A stretch of DNA of 31,165 nt from JAJZJT01 sp049964655 (GTDB taxonomy: Bacteria > Actinomycetota > Acidimicrobiia > Acidimicrobiales > RAAP-2). The number at the start of each line of letters is the position of its first letter. The first letter of the stretch is position 1. The translations under genes were made by a program, and so were the position numbers. The stretch covers positions 1 through 31,165 of the forward strand of contig JBMFXC010000025.1 of the NCBI GenBank assembly GCA_049964655.1. The letters are read 5' to 3'. Below, piece by piece: positions 23,086-31,124 of the stretch. The notes beneath the pieces were generated by a model. That model had not been told where the DNA came from and did not search any database. It saw only the letters and a list, made by a program, of their open reading frames with translations.

Positions 23086-25131
23086 ATGAGGCGAAACCGC
23101 ATCGGCATGATCGGCATCCCTGCCGGGGTGGTCGCCATCGTGGTCATGCTGATCGTCCCCATGCCGTCGTTCATCCTCGACGTGCTGATCAGCGCCAACA
23201 TTGCCGGGGCGGTGATCGTGCTGCTCATGAGCATGCACATCCAGAAGCCCCTCGACTTCTCCGTCTTCCCCTCGCTGCTGTTGGTGGCCACCATGTTCCG
23301 GCTGGCCTTGAACGTCAGCGCCACCCGGCTGGTGCTGCTCCACGGCTACGCCGGGACCGTCATCCAGTCCTTCGGCAGCTTCGTCGTCGGCGGATCCCTG
23401 GTGGTGGGCCTGGTCGTCTTCCTCATCCTCATCGTCATCCAGTTCGTCGTGGTCACCGCCGGTGCCGGTCGGGTGGCCGAGGTCGCCGCCCGGTTCACCC
23501 TCGACGCCATGCCTGGCAAGCAGATGGCCATCGACGCCGACCTCAATTCGGGGCTCATCACCGAGGCCGAGGCACGGCGGCGACGCCAGGAGATCGCCAA
23601 CGAGGCCGACTTCTACGGTGCCATGGACGGCGCGTCGAAGTTCGTCCGCGGCGATGCCATCGCCGCGGTGGTCATCACCGCCATCAACCTGCTCGGCGGC
23701 TTCGCCGTCGGGATGCTCGAGCGGCACCTGTCGGCCAGCGCCGCCGTGCACACCTACAGCCTCCTCAGCGTGGGCGACGGCCTGGTGTCCCAGATCCCCG
23801 CCCTGCTCCTGTCGATCTCGACCGGCCTGGTGGTGACCAGGGCGGCAACCGAGGACGACTTCGGGACCGACGTCGTCGGCCAGGTCCGGCGCCAGCACCG
23901 GGCCGTGCGGGTCGCCAGCATCGTGATCCTCCTGCTCGCCTTCATCCCGGGGTTGCCCCACCTCGCCTTCCTGGTGGTGGGTGGCATCCTCTTCGTCCTC
24001 TCCGGCCGCCTGGCCAAGACGACCGCTGCCGAGGCGCCGGCCGACGAGGAGCAGCCCGAGACGCCCGACGTCGACGCCCCTCAGCTACTGGCCGGCGAGG
24101 TGCGTGTCGACCCCCTCGAGCTCGAGCTCTCGCTCGACCTCATCGACCTGGTGGACGCGAGCAAAGGCGGCGACCTCCTCGAACGGGTGAAGGGGCTGCG
24201 CCGCAAGGTCGCCGGCGACCTGGGCCTGATCGTGCCTCCGGTGCGCACCCGCGACAACCTCGACCTCGAGCCCGGCACGTATGCCATCCGGCTCCATGGC
24301 GTGGAGGTGGGCCGTGGCCAGGCACCACCCGGTCGCCTCCTGGCCATCGGCGACGGGCTCTCGGGCCTCCCCGGCGAAGAGACCGTCGAGCCCGTCTTCG
24401 GGCTGGCCGCCAAATGGGTGCCCGCCGAGCTGCGCCAACAGGCGCTCATGGCCGGTGCCACGGTCGTCGACCGTTCCTCGGTCATCACCACGCACCTCGG
24501 CGAGGTGATCGCCGACAACGCCGGACGCCTGCTGTCCGCCCAGCAGCTCCGGACCCTGCTCGACCTCGTCAAGGAGCGTGAGCCGGTGGTGGTCGAGGAG
24601 ATGGCCGCCGCCCAGGTGAGCCTGAGCGAGCTCCAGCACGTGCTGTGCGACCTGCTCGACGAAGGGGTCCCCATTCGCGACCTCGGCCGCATCACCGAGG
24701 CGGTGAGCGAACGAGCCCGGACCTCGAAGGACCCCGACGCGCTGCTCGAAGCAGCCCGGGACGCGCTCGGGCCGGCCATCACCGCCCTGTATGCCTCCGA
24801 GGGGACGCTCGCCGTCATCACCATCGACGCCGTCGACGAACGAGCCCTCGTCGACGGGGTGGTGGCCGGCGACCGGGGCACGGTGTTGGCCATCGACCCG
24901 AAGCAGGCCGAGTCGCTGGTCGAACAGGTGCGCGCCCTTGCCGAGCAGGCCGAGCAGCAGGGGCGGCGGCCGGTGCTGCTCTGCTCGTCACGCCTCCGGC
25001 CGGCCGCTCATCGGCTCCTGGCCGGCCCCGTGCCGCGCCTCGGCGTGCTCGCCGTGAACGAGATCGGACCTCAGGTACAGCTCGAACGGATAGGGACGGT
25101 GCACCTTGCCAACGAGATCGCTGCAGTTTGA
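23086..25131 (+). CDS. flhA: Flagellar biosynthesis protein FlhA
   Basis: Export-gate protein of 681 residues (family about 690). The N-terminal half has about seven to eight transmembrane helices. The first starts around residue 6 (IGMIGIPAGVVAIVVMLIV), and FRLALNVSATRLVL marks helix 3. The FHIPEP signature region is EVAARFTLDAMPGKQMAID (near 131-150). The cytoplasmic domain (about 335-681) contains the SD subdomains that bind chaperone-substrate complexes, including FliS-FliC. The start is ATG 23086 with GGAAGG just upstream; a longer frame from 22987 is rejected because of the promoter. It overlaps the flhF-like gene by 26 bp. Confidence 0.97.
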   Translation: MRRNRIGMIGIPAGVVAIVVMLIVPMPSFILDVLISANIAGAVIVLLMSMHIQKPLDFSVFPSLLLVATMFRLALNVSATRLVLLHGYAGTVIQSFGSFVVGGSLVVGLVVFLILIVIQFVVVTAGAGRVAEVAARFTLDAMPGKQMAIDADLNSGLITEAEARRRRQEIANEADFYGAMDGASKFVRGDAIAAVVITAINLLGGFAVGMLERHLSASAAVHTYSLLSVGDGLVSQIPALLLSISTGLVVTRAATEDDFGTDVVGQVRRQHRAVRVASIVILLLAFIPGLPHLAFLVVGGILFVLSGRLAKTTAAEAPADEEQPETPDVDAPQLLAGEVRVDPLELELSLDLIDLVDASKGGDLLERVKGLRRKVAGDLGLIVPPVRTRDNLDLEPGTYAIRLHGVEVGRGQAPPGRLLAIGDGLSGLPGEETVEPVFGLAAKWVPAELRQQALMAGATVVDRSSVITTHLGEVIADNAGRLLSAQQLRTLLDLVKEREPVVVEEMAAAQVSLSELQHVLCDLLDEGVPIRDLGRITEAVSERARTSKDPDALLEAARDALGPAITALYASEGTLAVITIDAVDERALVDGVVAGDRGTVLAIDPKQAESLVEQVRALAEQAEQQGRRPVLLCSSRLRPAAHRLLAGPVPRLGVLAVNEIGPQVQLERIGTVHLANEIAAV

Positions 25132-26740
25132 CGGCCCTGACCTCGAAGAGGTCCTCGAGCAGGCCATCGCCGAGGCCGGACCCGGCGGTCGGATCGTCAC
25201 GGCCGACCGGGTCCGCAAGGGTGGCGTGGCCGGCTTCTTCGCCCGCGAGCACTTCGAGGTGACGGTCGAGATCGACGACGAGCCGGCAGCCGACGACCGG
25301 GGTCGCGCCCCTCGTGCCTCCGGCAGTGCCCCTGGGCCAAGAGCACCGGGCACGGCTTCGCCTCGGTCGGTCGCCGAGCTCGCCGACGACACCGAAGACG
25401 TCGTCGAGCTGAGCAGCGAGCCGGCGCTCGCATCGTGGCCGAACAGCCCCTCGACGACCGGCCCCACGACGAACGGCTCCTCGCTGACCGGACCGTCGAC
25501 GACCGTCGCCACGTCGGTCGAGGCAGCCATCGCCGGGCGGCGCTCCACCGGTCCGACCTCGGGGCCTGCCACCGCCCCGGCGCAGTCGGCCGATCGGGTG
25601 GACGCCAGCACTGGCGCCGGGGCCTCTGACGAGCCACTGCCGTCGACGGCACGACCCTCGTTCGCCTCGCTTCTGGCTGGGATCGCGCGCGACACCGCCT
25701 TTTCGGCTGGCACCGATGTGCTCTCCGGTGCCGAGCGCGCGGTCACCGGCGATGCCGCCGTGACCGCCGCTTCGACTGCCGCCACCGGTCACGGTCCCGC
25801 CGCCCCGCCGGTCGCCGCCCACGGCCCCCTCGCTGCGACCGGGACGTCGGCCGACCATCGACGAGCGGTCGATCCCTTCGCCGATGCGGCGACGCTCGGC
25901 TGCACCGACCGAGGTAGTGGTGCAGCGCTCGTCCGATCCGGCTCGGCGTCGGTCATGTCAACCGGGAACGGCCCGGCAGCTCCGGCCGCCGACGACCACC
26001 ACCACCGGGTACCGGATGGTCCCACCGCGTGTGCCCTCGCCGAGCTCGGTCTCCCTGGGCCGATGTTCCCTGCCCCCGACGTCCTCGCCTGCCTCGACAC
26101 GCTCGCCACCACCGAGGACGCCGCCGGCTACCTCCAGCTGGCACTCTCCCGCTCCCTCCACGACCTCCCGCCGGCACCGCCCGTGCCCTCCGGCAGCGGA
26201 CGCCTGCTGGTGGTGGCGGGCGAGCTCGACCGAGCGTGGGAGCTCGCCCGCCGGCTCGCCGTGGAGGCCGGTTCTTCGGCCGGCGAGGTCCACGTCGCGG
26301 CAGCCAAGCGGCCCCGGCGGCGTGTCGAGCGACGGCTGCTCGTCACCGGGCCGGACGATGCCGACCTACTGATGGCCGAACGCCGTCGGACGAGCACGGT
26401 CACCGTCGTCGCCCTCGACGCCCCCGTGTCGGCTCGACCGGACCCCTTCTGCCACGACCTCCTCGATGCCCTCGTACCTACGGCGGTATGGGGCGTCGTG
26501 TCGGCGACCCACAAAGCCGAGGACGTCGCGGCCTGGGCCGAGGCGCTCGGCGGGCTCGATGCCCTGGCCGTCGCCGACGCCGTCTGCTCGACCACTCCCG
26601 GCAGCCTCCTCGAGCTCGGCATCCCCGTGGCCTCCCTCGACGGCCAGCCGGCCACGCCCGCCCTGTGGGCCGCCGTGTTGGTCGGACAGCTCCTCCTCGC
26701 CAGAGGTGGGGCGGGCACCCCCGGACTGGTCGAAGGCTGA
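25106..26740 (+). CDS. FlhF-like protein without a recognisable P-loop
   Basis: Protein of 544 residues starting at TTG 25106 inside flhA. The N-terminal ~55 residues (LQFDGPDLEEVLEQAIAEAG, then RIVTADRVRKGGVAGFFARE) match the N-terminus of actinobacterial FlhF-type proteins. Residues about 60-310 are a Pro/Ser/Thr/Ala-rich low-complexity linker. The last ~200 residues follow the order of an SRP-type NG domain, but the expected Walker A is replaced by LLVVAGELDRAWELARRL. A segment near 465 (VSATHKAEDVAAW) and a later GIPVASLDGQ correspond to LSATTK and LPLSYLTTGQ in FlhF. The place just after flhA is where flhF normally lies. FlhF sets flagellum number and position, so this may be a GTP-independent derivative. 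That is inference; the low-complexity stretch weakens the homology call. Confidence 0.6.
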   Translation: MPTRSLQFDGPDLEEVLEQAIAEAGPGGRIVTADRVRKGGVAGFFAREHFEVTVEIDDEPAADDRGRAPRASGSAPGPRAPGTASPRSVAELADDTEDVVELSSEPALASWPNSPSTTGPTTNGSSLTGPSTTVATSVEAAIAGRRSTGPTSGPATAPAQSADRVDASTGAGASDEPLPSTARPSFASLLAGIARDTAFSAGTDVLSGAERAVTGDAAVTAASTAATGHGPAAPPVAAHGPLAATGTSADHRRAVDPFADAATLGCTDRGSGAALVRSGSASVMSTGNGPAAPAADDHHHRVPDGPTACALAELGLPGPMFPAPDVLACLDTLATTEDAAGYLQLALSRSLHDLPPAPPVPSGSGRLLVVAGELDRAWELARRLAVEAGSSAGEVHVAAAKRPRRRVERRLLVTGPDDADLLMAERRRTSTVTVVALDAPVSARPDPFCHDLLDALVPTAVWGVVSATHKAEDVAAWAEALGGLDALAVADAVCSTTPGSLLELGIPVASLDGQPATPALWAAVLVGQLLLARGGAGTPGLVEG

Positions 26741-26745
26741 CGGCC

Positions 26746-27126
26746 GTGGGCGTACGCCGGCCCGAGTGGGTGGTCGCCGGGGCCGTGCTGGTGTGCAGCC
26801 CCATGCTGCCTGGCGTGCTGGACGGCGCCGTCAGCACCACCACCGCGCTCGAGCGCTTCCTCGGCGCCCTCGTCGTCTGTTGGGTTGCCGGCGCGCTCAT
26901 CACGTCGGTCCTCGACCGGTACGCGGACAGCGTCGACCGGCGGCAGCTCGAACGGGAGCTGGCCCGACGAACCGGTGTCCCGCCCGGTCACCCCGTCGCC
27001 GGTGGCCCGACCAGTGCGAGTGGCCCCTCGGCCAGCCCGGACAACCCAACCAGTGCGTCCTCTGCCGGGGGAACGGCCGGCGACTCGAACGGGAGCCAGA
27101 CCACGGCCGGCTCCGGCAGCGCCTGA
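26746..27126 (+). CDS. Small two-helix membrane protein (unknown)
   Basis: Protein of 126 residues starting at GTG 26746, 5 bp after the flhF-like stop. Residues about 8-27 (WVVAGAVLVCSPMLPGVL) and 43-62 (LGALVVCWVAGALITSVL) are hydrophobic and likely span the membrane. A short charged helix follows (DRRQLERELARRTG), then a Ser/Gly/Pro-rich tail of about 45 residues. I do not recognise the family. Its tight spacing points to co-expression with flhA, and one possibility is a membrane factor of the export gate or polar positioning. Confidence 0.6.
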   Translation: MGVRRPEWVVAGAVLVCSPMLPGVLDGAVSTTTALERFLGALVVCWVAGALITSVLDRYADSVDRRQLERELARRTGVPPGHPVAGGPTSASGPSASPDNPTSASSAGGTAGDSNGSQTTAGSGSA

Positions 27127-27158
27127 CCCCGGCTCCCGGCCCCGACCAGCGAGCTGCA

Positions 27159-27182
27159 CCGCTGCCGCCGTGCCGGCAGCGG
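27159..27182 (+). terminator. Hairpin terminator after the flhA operon
   Basis: A perfect 9-bp stem (CCGCTGCCG/CGGCAGCGG) with a 6-nt loop, 32 bp after the small membrane protein stop and before the csrA promoter. No T-tract. Its place at the end of the operon supports termination. Confidence 0.65.
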
Positions 27183-27206
27183 GGACGCATGCTGGGGCAC
27201 GGGACC

Positions 27207-27235
27207 CTGGAAGGCGGCCCCCTCCCTCGTATACT
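27207..27235 (+). promoter_or_regulatory. Possible sigma-70-type promoter for csrA
   Basis: TATACT (27230-27235) is a good -10 box, with CTGGAA (27207-27212) as a weak -35 at 17 bp spacing. The start would lie near 27242, giving a leader of about 26 nt that includes GGAGAGGAGG (27252-27261), six bases before the GTG. This differs from the sigma-28-like motif of the other start regions. Confidence 0.5.
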
Positions 27236-27267
27236 CGCCCGAGACGACGTCGGAGAGGAGGCGGCCC

Positions 27268-27672
27268 GTGCTGGTCTTGAGCCGCCGGTCCCACGAGAGC
27301 ATCCGGATCGGTGACACCATCGTCATCACGGTCCTCGAGGTCCACGGGGACCACGTCAGGATCGGCATCGACGCTCCACGCGACGTCGAGGTGCACCGCC
27401 AGGAGGTCTACGAGTCGATCCAGGAGGCCAACCTGTCGGCCGCTTCTCCGACCCCCGAGGCGCTGGCCGCCGCAGCCGCAGCACTGGGGGGCCATCTCGG
27501 CGAGCGCAGGCGCTCGGCGAGCCCCCAGCCCGGTGCGGGTCCGGCGTCCGCCCCCGAGGACCCCGCTGGCACCGATCCGGCCACGGACCCCGCGAGCCCA
27601 GCGTCAGCCAGGGACCCTTCCGACGGTGCTGGTCACCCGCCAGCCGACACCAGGGGAACGGCGACCTCGTAG
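27268..27672 (+). CDS. csrA: Translational regulator CsrA with long C-terminal tail
   Basis: Protein of 134 residues. Residues 1-55 are a full CsrA domain: LVLSRRSHESIRIGD at the start and VRIGIDAPRDVEVHRQEVYE, including the conserved RNA-binding Arg of the A-P-R-x-V segment. CsrA proteins are normally about 60-75 residues, so the Ala/Pro/Ser-rich ~75-residue tail is unusual. CsrA blocks translation of flagellin mRNA by binding GGA sites and is sequestered by FliW. The GTG start has a very strong Shine-Dalgarno (GGAGAGGAGG), which itself contains GGA motifs and may permit autoregulation. The gene converges on fliW, with a 40-bp overlap of the coding ends (27633-27672). Confidence 0.93.
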   Translation: MLVLSRRSHESIRIGDTIVITVLEVHGDHVRIGIDAPRDVEVHRQEVYESIQEANLSAASPTPEALAAAAAALGGHLGERRRSASPQPGAGPASAPEDPAGTDPATDPASPASARDPSDGAGHPPADTRGTATS

Positions 27673-28124
27673 CTCGAGCCGTGCTGGACGACCTGGGCGG
27701 CAGCCCGCGTCCGGCGGTTGATCACGAGCGGCCCGAGCAGATTGGCCGTGGGGACTCGACCCCCGTCGGCGAGGGTCACGATGGTGAGCACCACGGCGTC
27801 GTCGGCGGCCAGCTCCAACCGGGCGACGTGGTCGTCGTCGACCTCCACCGAGTAGTCGGGGAAGAGCAGTCCCGGTGGCACCACGATGAACTCGACCCCG
27901 GCCCGGTCGAGGCAGCGGAGGCGGCAGAACGGCGCGAGCTCCGGCCCGAGCGGCTCGACCACGAAGTGGTGCAGGTCGTCGAAGCCGGGCAGGCCGGTGG
28001 CGAAGGTGACCTCGACCGGAGCGCCGCCCTCCTCGGCAGGGAAGAAGGGCGCCCCGAGCCCTCCGCCGAGGTTCGGCTCGTCCGGGTCGATGGTGGCCGT
28101 CGGGGTGACTCGGAGTTCGTTCAT
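27633..28124 (-). CDS. fliW: Flagellar assembly factor FliW
   Basis: Protein of 163 residues; FliW binds CsrA allosterically and frees flagellin translation while flagellin is being exported. Characteristic elements are FATGLPGFDDLHHFVVEPL, FCRLRCLDRAGVEFIVVPP, LLFPDYSVEV and the C-terminal TANLLGPLVINRRTRAAAQVVQ. The N-terminal ~35 residues are an extra Pro/Gly/Glu-rich leader. It is the last gene of the flgN-flgK-flgL-fliW set, 46 bp after flgL, the same order as in Bacillus except that csrA is inverted here. The 3' end overlaps csrA by 40 bp. Confidence 0.95.
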   Translation of the reverse strand: MNELRVTPTATIDPDEPNLGGGLGAPFFPAEEGGAPVEVTFATGLPGFDDLHHFVVEPLGPELAPFCRLRCLDRAGVEFIVVPPGLLFPDYSVEVDDDHVARLELAADDAVVLTIVTLADGGRVPTANLLGPLVINRRTRAAAQVVQHGSSYEVAVPLVSAGG

Positions 28125-28170
28125 CGGAGATGGCTCGCTTCGCTCGTCTGGTCGTTCGGGGGTGTCCTCA

Positions 28171-29124
28171 TCAGCTCAGGAACTGCACCAGTGAGGGCTG
28201 AATGAGCTGCGAGGTGGCCCACAGGGCGGTCTGGTAGTCGTTCTGCTGGAGCTGCAGGTTGGTGATGGCCTGGGGGAGGTTGACGCTCTGGATCCCCGAC
28301 AGCTCCTTGTTGATGGCGGCCTGGCTGGCGGTCACCTGCTGGTTGAGCGAGGACAGCTGCTGGTACTGGGCGCCCAGCTGGGCAGCCTGGTTCTCGACGT
28401 TGGAGATGGCGGCGTCGAGGTTCTTCAGGTCGGGGCCCATGGCGTTGGCCAACGAGGCCTTGGTGTTGGTCTGGATGTCCTGGCTGAGCTGGGCCAGCAC
28501 CCCGAGGTTGCCCGGCTGCGTCGACAGCAGACCGGTGGTTCCCGTCCCGAAGATGGCGTCCCCGGTCGCGCTGATTGAGACCTGGGTGCCCGGTGCCACG
28601 GTCCGCGTTGGCGCCGAGCCGCCACCCACGTAGGTGCCTGCGGCGTCGAACGCGGTGGTCACGTTGCCCGTCCCGGCGAAGATCGCCTGGCCGTCATAAG
28701 AGGTATTGGCCAGGTTGAGCAGGGACTGCTGGGCGCTGTTCACCTGGTCGGCCAGCGCCTGGATCGCTGCCGGCGAGTTGGTCAGCGACGCCGAGCTGAT
28801 CGACAGCACGGTCTGACGGACCTGCTGGAGGGTGCTGATCACCTCGTTCATGGTCGAATTCGCCGTGGACAGCCACCCCAGGCCGTCGCTGGCGTTGGCG
28901 GCATAGGTGTTCGCCCGGGTCAAGGCGGCGTCGAGCTGCATGATGTTCGACGTCTGGGCCGGGTTGTCGGAGGGCTGGTTGACCTGGTTTCCCGTCGAGA
29001 GCTGCTCCTCGAGCTGGGCAATCGACGTCTGGTCGCTCGTCAGGCTGGTGATGGCCTGTTGGTTCATCACCGACGGTGTCAGCTCGATCGCCGGCAGCGC
29101 GACCCCACTGAGGAGGCTCGTCAT
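28171..29124 (-). CDS. flgL: Hook-filament junction protein FlgL
   Basis: Protein of 317 residues in the flagellin/FlgL family. The N-terminal helix region reads SLTSDQTSIAQLEEQLSTGN followed by QVNQPSDNPAQT, typical of FlgL (S-G---N-PSDNP). The C-terminal D0-like helix ends LQLQQNDYQTALWATSQLIQ. Flagellin D1-like segments lie between. It links FlgK to the filament. The start ATG (29124-29122) has GGAGGAAGGGG upstream, and it follows flgK after 70 bp. Confidence 0.95.
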   Translation of the reverse strand: MTSLLSGVALPAIELTPSVMNQQAITSLTSDQTSIAQLEEQLSTGNQVNQPSDNPAQTSNIMQLDAALTRANTYAANASDGLGWLSTANSTMNEVISTLQQVRQTVLSISSASLTNSPAAIQALADQVNSAQQSLLNLANTSYDGQAIFAGTGNVTTAFDAAGTYVGGGSAPTRTVAPGTQVSISATGDAIFGTGTTGLLSTQPGNLGVLAQLSQDIQTNTKASLANAMGPDLKNLDAAISNVENQAAQLGAQYQQLSSLNQQVTASQAAINKELSGIQSVNLPQAITNLQLQQNDYQTALWATSQLIQPSLVQFLS

Positions 29125-29194
29125 GGCCGCACCCCTTCCTCCGTGCCTCCGGTGCCCCCGGCGGCGGCTCCACCCATGGCGGGCCTCGGCGTGC

Positions 29195-30589
29195 TCACGT
29201 CGCCGCCAAGAGGGACTGCACCATGGCATCGACCGTGGAGATCACCTTGGCGGACGCCTGGTAGGCCTGCTGGTAGGCGAGCATGTCGACGGTCTGCTGG
29301 TCGGTGTTGACCCCGACCACCGACTGGTAGGCGGCCTGGAGCGACTGACTGAGCGACTGCTGGGCCTGGCTCTGGCTGGTGATGGTCTGGACGTCGGAGC
29401 CAAGGTTGGTGATGAACGTCCGGTACGCCTGGTCCGGGCCACTCGGGGACGTCCCGAGCTCGGCCATGGCCTGGGCATTGGAGCCGTCGTTGGCCCCGTA
29501 GCTCGACGAGGTCGCGGCAGCAAGCAGCTGCGGGTTGGCGACCACGGCGGCGTTGACGCCAATATCGGCAGCCGCGCCGGTCGAGCCGGCCGGGATGGTG
29601 AACAGCGGAGCGGAGCCGTCCGGGCCGACGCCCGTCCCGGCTGGGACATCCGTGTTGGCGTTGGCGTCCCAACCAACACCGAGCTGCGTGTTGACGGTGT
29701 TGGCGAGGTTGGTGGCCACCGTGTCGAGCTGGCTCTGGTACTGGGGGATCTTGGTGTTGACGGCCGTGAGCAGTCCGGCAATCGTGCCACCGCTCACCGG
29801 CACCGCCAGCCCCGCCATGGTGGACACCAGCGACGTGGTAGGCGGGGCACCGCTCGTCTTGACGGCCAGGGAGTCGGCCGTGTTCCCCTGCACCATGGCG
29901 AACCCACCGACGTAGACGTCGAGGGCACCGTTGGCCTGGGCGCGGGTGGTGACGCCGATGTCCTGACCGAGCTGGTTCACCAGGTTGTTGCGTTGGTCGA
30001 TCAACGCGTTCGGCTGCGAGCCCGAGGCGATCGACGACACGATCGACTGGTTGAGCGACGCCACCTGGCTGAAGAGGGTGTTGACCTCCGAGGTCACCGA
30101 GGCGATCTGGGTGTTGGTGTTGGTAGCCGTCTGGGAGAGCTGGGCATACTCCTGGTTCAGGGTCGAAGCGAGGTCCTGTGCCTGGTTGACCACTTCGGTG
30201 CGCGGCGCGATCAACGACGGGTTGGTGGCGATCGAGTCCCACGACGACCAGAACGTCGACAGCTGCGATGCCAGCCCCGACGACCCGGGCTCGGGGAAGA
30301 TCGCCTGCACCGTGCTAAGCGTCTGCTGGAGCGCCGCCGACGAGGCCGACGAGGCCGACGCCGCCAGGTTGTCGGCAGCGAGCACGGCGTCGGAGGCCTG
30401 GGCCACGCCGTTCACGTAGGCACCGCTGCCGATGCCGAGCGGGTCGGTGGTCGGCGACGCGGTGATCTGCGCCTGCTCCGAGACGAACCCCGGTGTGTTG
30501 GCGTTGGCCAAGTTCTGAGCCACCGCATCCATGCCGTCTCGGGCGGCCTGCAACCCGGTGCCAGCGATGTTGAGGCCAAGCTCTCCCAC
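29195..30589 (-). CDS. flgK: Hook-filament junction protein FlgK
   Basis: Protein of 464 residues; normal length is about 450-550. The N-terminus is LGLNIAGTGLQAARDGMDAV with NLANANTPGFVSEQA, the rod/hook family signature. A long coiled region, LNQEYAQLSQTATNTNTQI and VNTLFSQVASLNQSI, precedes the conserved LIDQRNNLVNQLGQDIGV. The C-terminal helix is VNTDQQTVDMLAYQQAYQAS, ending in VISTVDAMVQSLL. The GTG start at 30589 has GGGGAG with about 7 nt spacing; it lies 14 bp after the flgN stop. Confidence 0.96.
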   Translation of the reverse strand: MGELGLNIAGTGLQAARDGMDAVAQNLANANTPGFVSEQAQITASPTTDPLGIGSGAYVNGVAQASDAVLAADNLAASASSASSAALQQTLSTVQAIFPEPGSSGLASQLSTFWSSWDSIATNPSLIAPRTEVVNQAQDLASTLNQEYAQLSQTATNTNTQIASVTSEVNTLFSQVASLNQSIVSSIASGSQPNALIDQRNNLVNQLGQDIGVTTRAQANGALDVYVGGFAMVQGNTADSLAVKTSGAPPTTSLVSTMAGLAVPVSGGTIAGLLTAVNTKIPQYQSQLDTVATNLANTVNTQLGVGWDANANTDVPAGTGVGPDGSAPLFTIPAGSTGAAADIGVNAAVVANPQLLAAATSSSYGANDGSNAQAMAELGTSPSGPDQAYRTFITNLGSDVQTITSQSQAQQSLSQSLQAAYQSVVGVNTDQQTVDMLAYQQAYQASAKVISTVDAMVQSLLAAT

Positions 30590-30603
30590 GACGACGCTCC
30601 CCG

Positions 30604-31089
30604 CTACGCCGTGGCGTTGACCAGGCGGGCATCGCCGCGGGCGGATGGGGGCGAGCCGTCGCGCCGGTAGCCGACCCCCGGCTGGGCGCCGAGGTAGGCG
30701 AGCGCGTCGGCGGTGGCGGCCACGCGCCGGGCCAGGATCTCGCGGTTGGCCGCCGACACCTGTTCGATGTGGGCGAAGTGCGCGAGCATCGCCTGGCGGT
30801 GCCCGGCCAGCAGCTCGCCCCACGGCTCGGGCGCCGCTGCGGCGAGGTCGGCGAGCGTCGGGGTGGCGTCGAGGCCGAGCTCGTCGGCCAGCTCGGCGAC
30901 CGCGTGCTCACGCTTGGCGTCGGCCGCGGCCAACAAGTCGACCACCTGCTCGACCTCGGCCGTGGCACGAGGTAGCCAGGCGTGGTGCCCGGCAGCCAGG
31001 ATCAAGTGCTCCTCGGCCAGCTTGAAGCCCAGCAGTTCGAGCACGCCGCGTTCCTGCCACAGCAGGGTAGACAGCTCGTCGAAGCCCAT
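30604..31089 (-). CDS. flgN: FlgN-like chaperone for FlgK/FlgL
   Basis: Protein of 161 residues, mainly helical (LSTLLWQERGVLELLGFKLAEE near the start, VVDLLAAADAKREHAVAELA, and NREILARRVAATADALAYLG), consistent with FlgN, which protects the junction proteins FlgK and FlgL before export. The C-terminal ~25 residues are polar and Ser/Arg-rich. FlgN family conservation is weak; position before flgK and the helical pattern support the call. The ATG at 31089 is 7 nt after a sigma-28-like -10 element, so a longer frame upstream is rejected. Confidence 0.85.
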   Translation of the reverse strand: MGFDELSTLLWQERGVLELLGFKLAEEHLILAAGHHAWLPRATAEVEQVVDLLAAADAKREHAVAELADELGLDATPTLADLAAAAPEPWGELLAGHRQAMLAHFAHIEQVSAANREILARRVAATADALAYLGAQPGVGYRRDGSPPSARGDARLVNATA

Positions 31090-31096
31090 ATCGGCA

Positions 31097-31124
31097 CTAT
31101 CGGCACGCGCTCGTGCAGGGTGTA
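31097..31124 (-). promoter_or_regulatory. Sigma-28-like promoter for flgN-flgK-flgL-fliW (leaderless)
   Basis: On the minus strand: TACA (31124-31121), 16-nt spacer, GCCGATAG (31104-31097), then 7 nt to the flgN ATG. The -10 element is followed at once by a second GTGCCGATA copy that runs into the start codon. The same 7-nt spacing as in the glycan island implies a leaderless mRNA. Confidence 0.7.
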
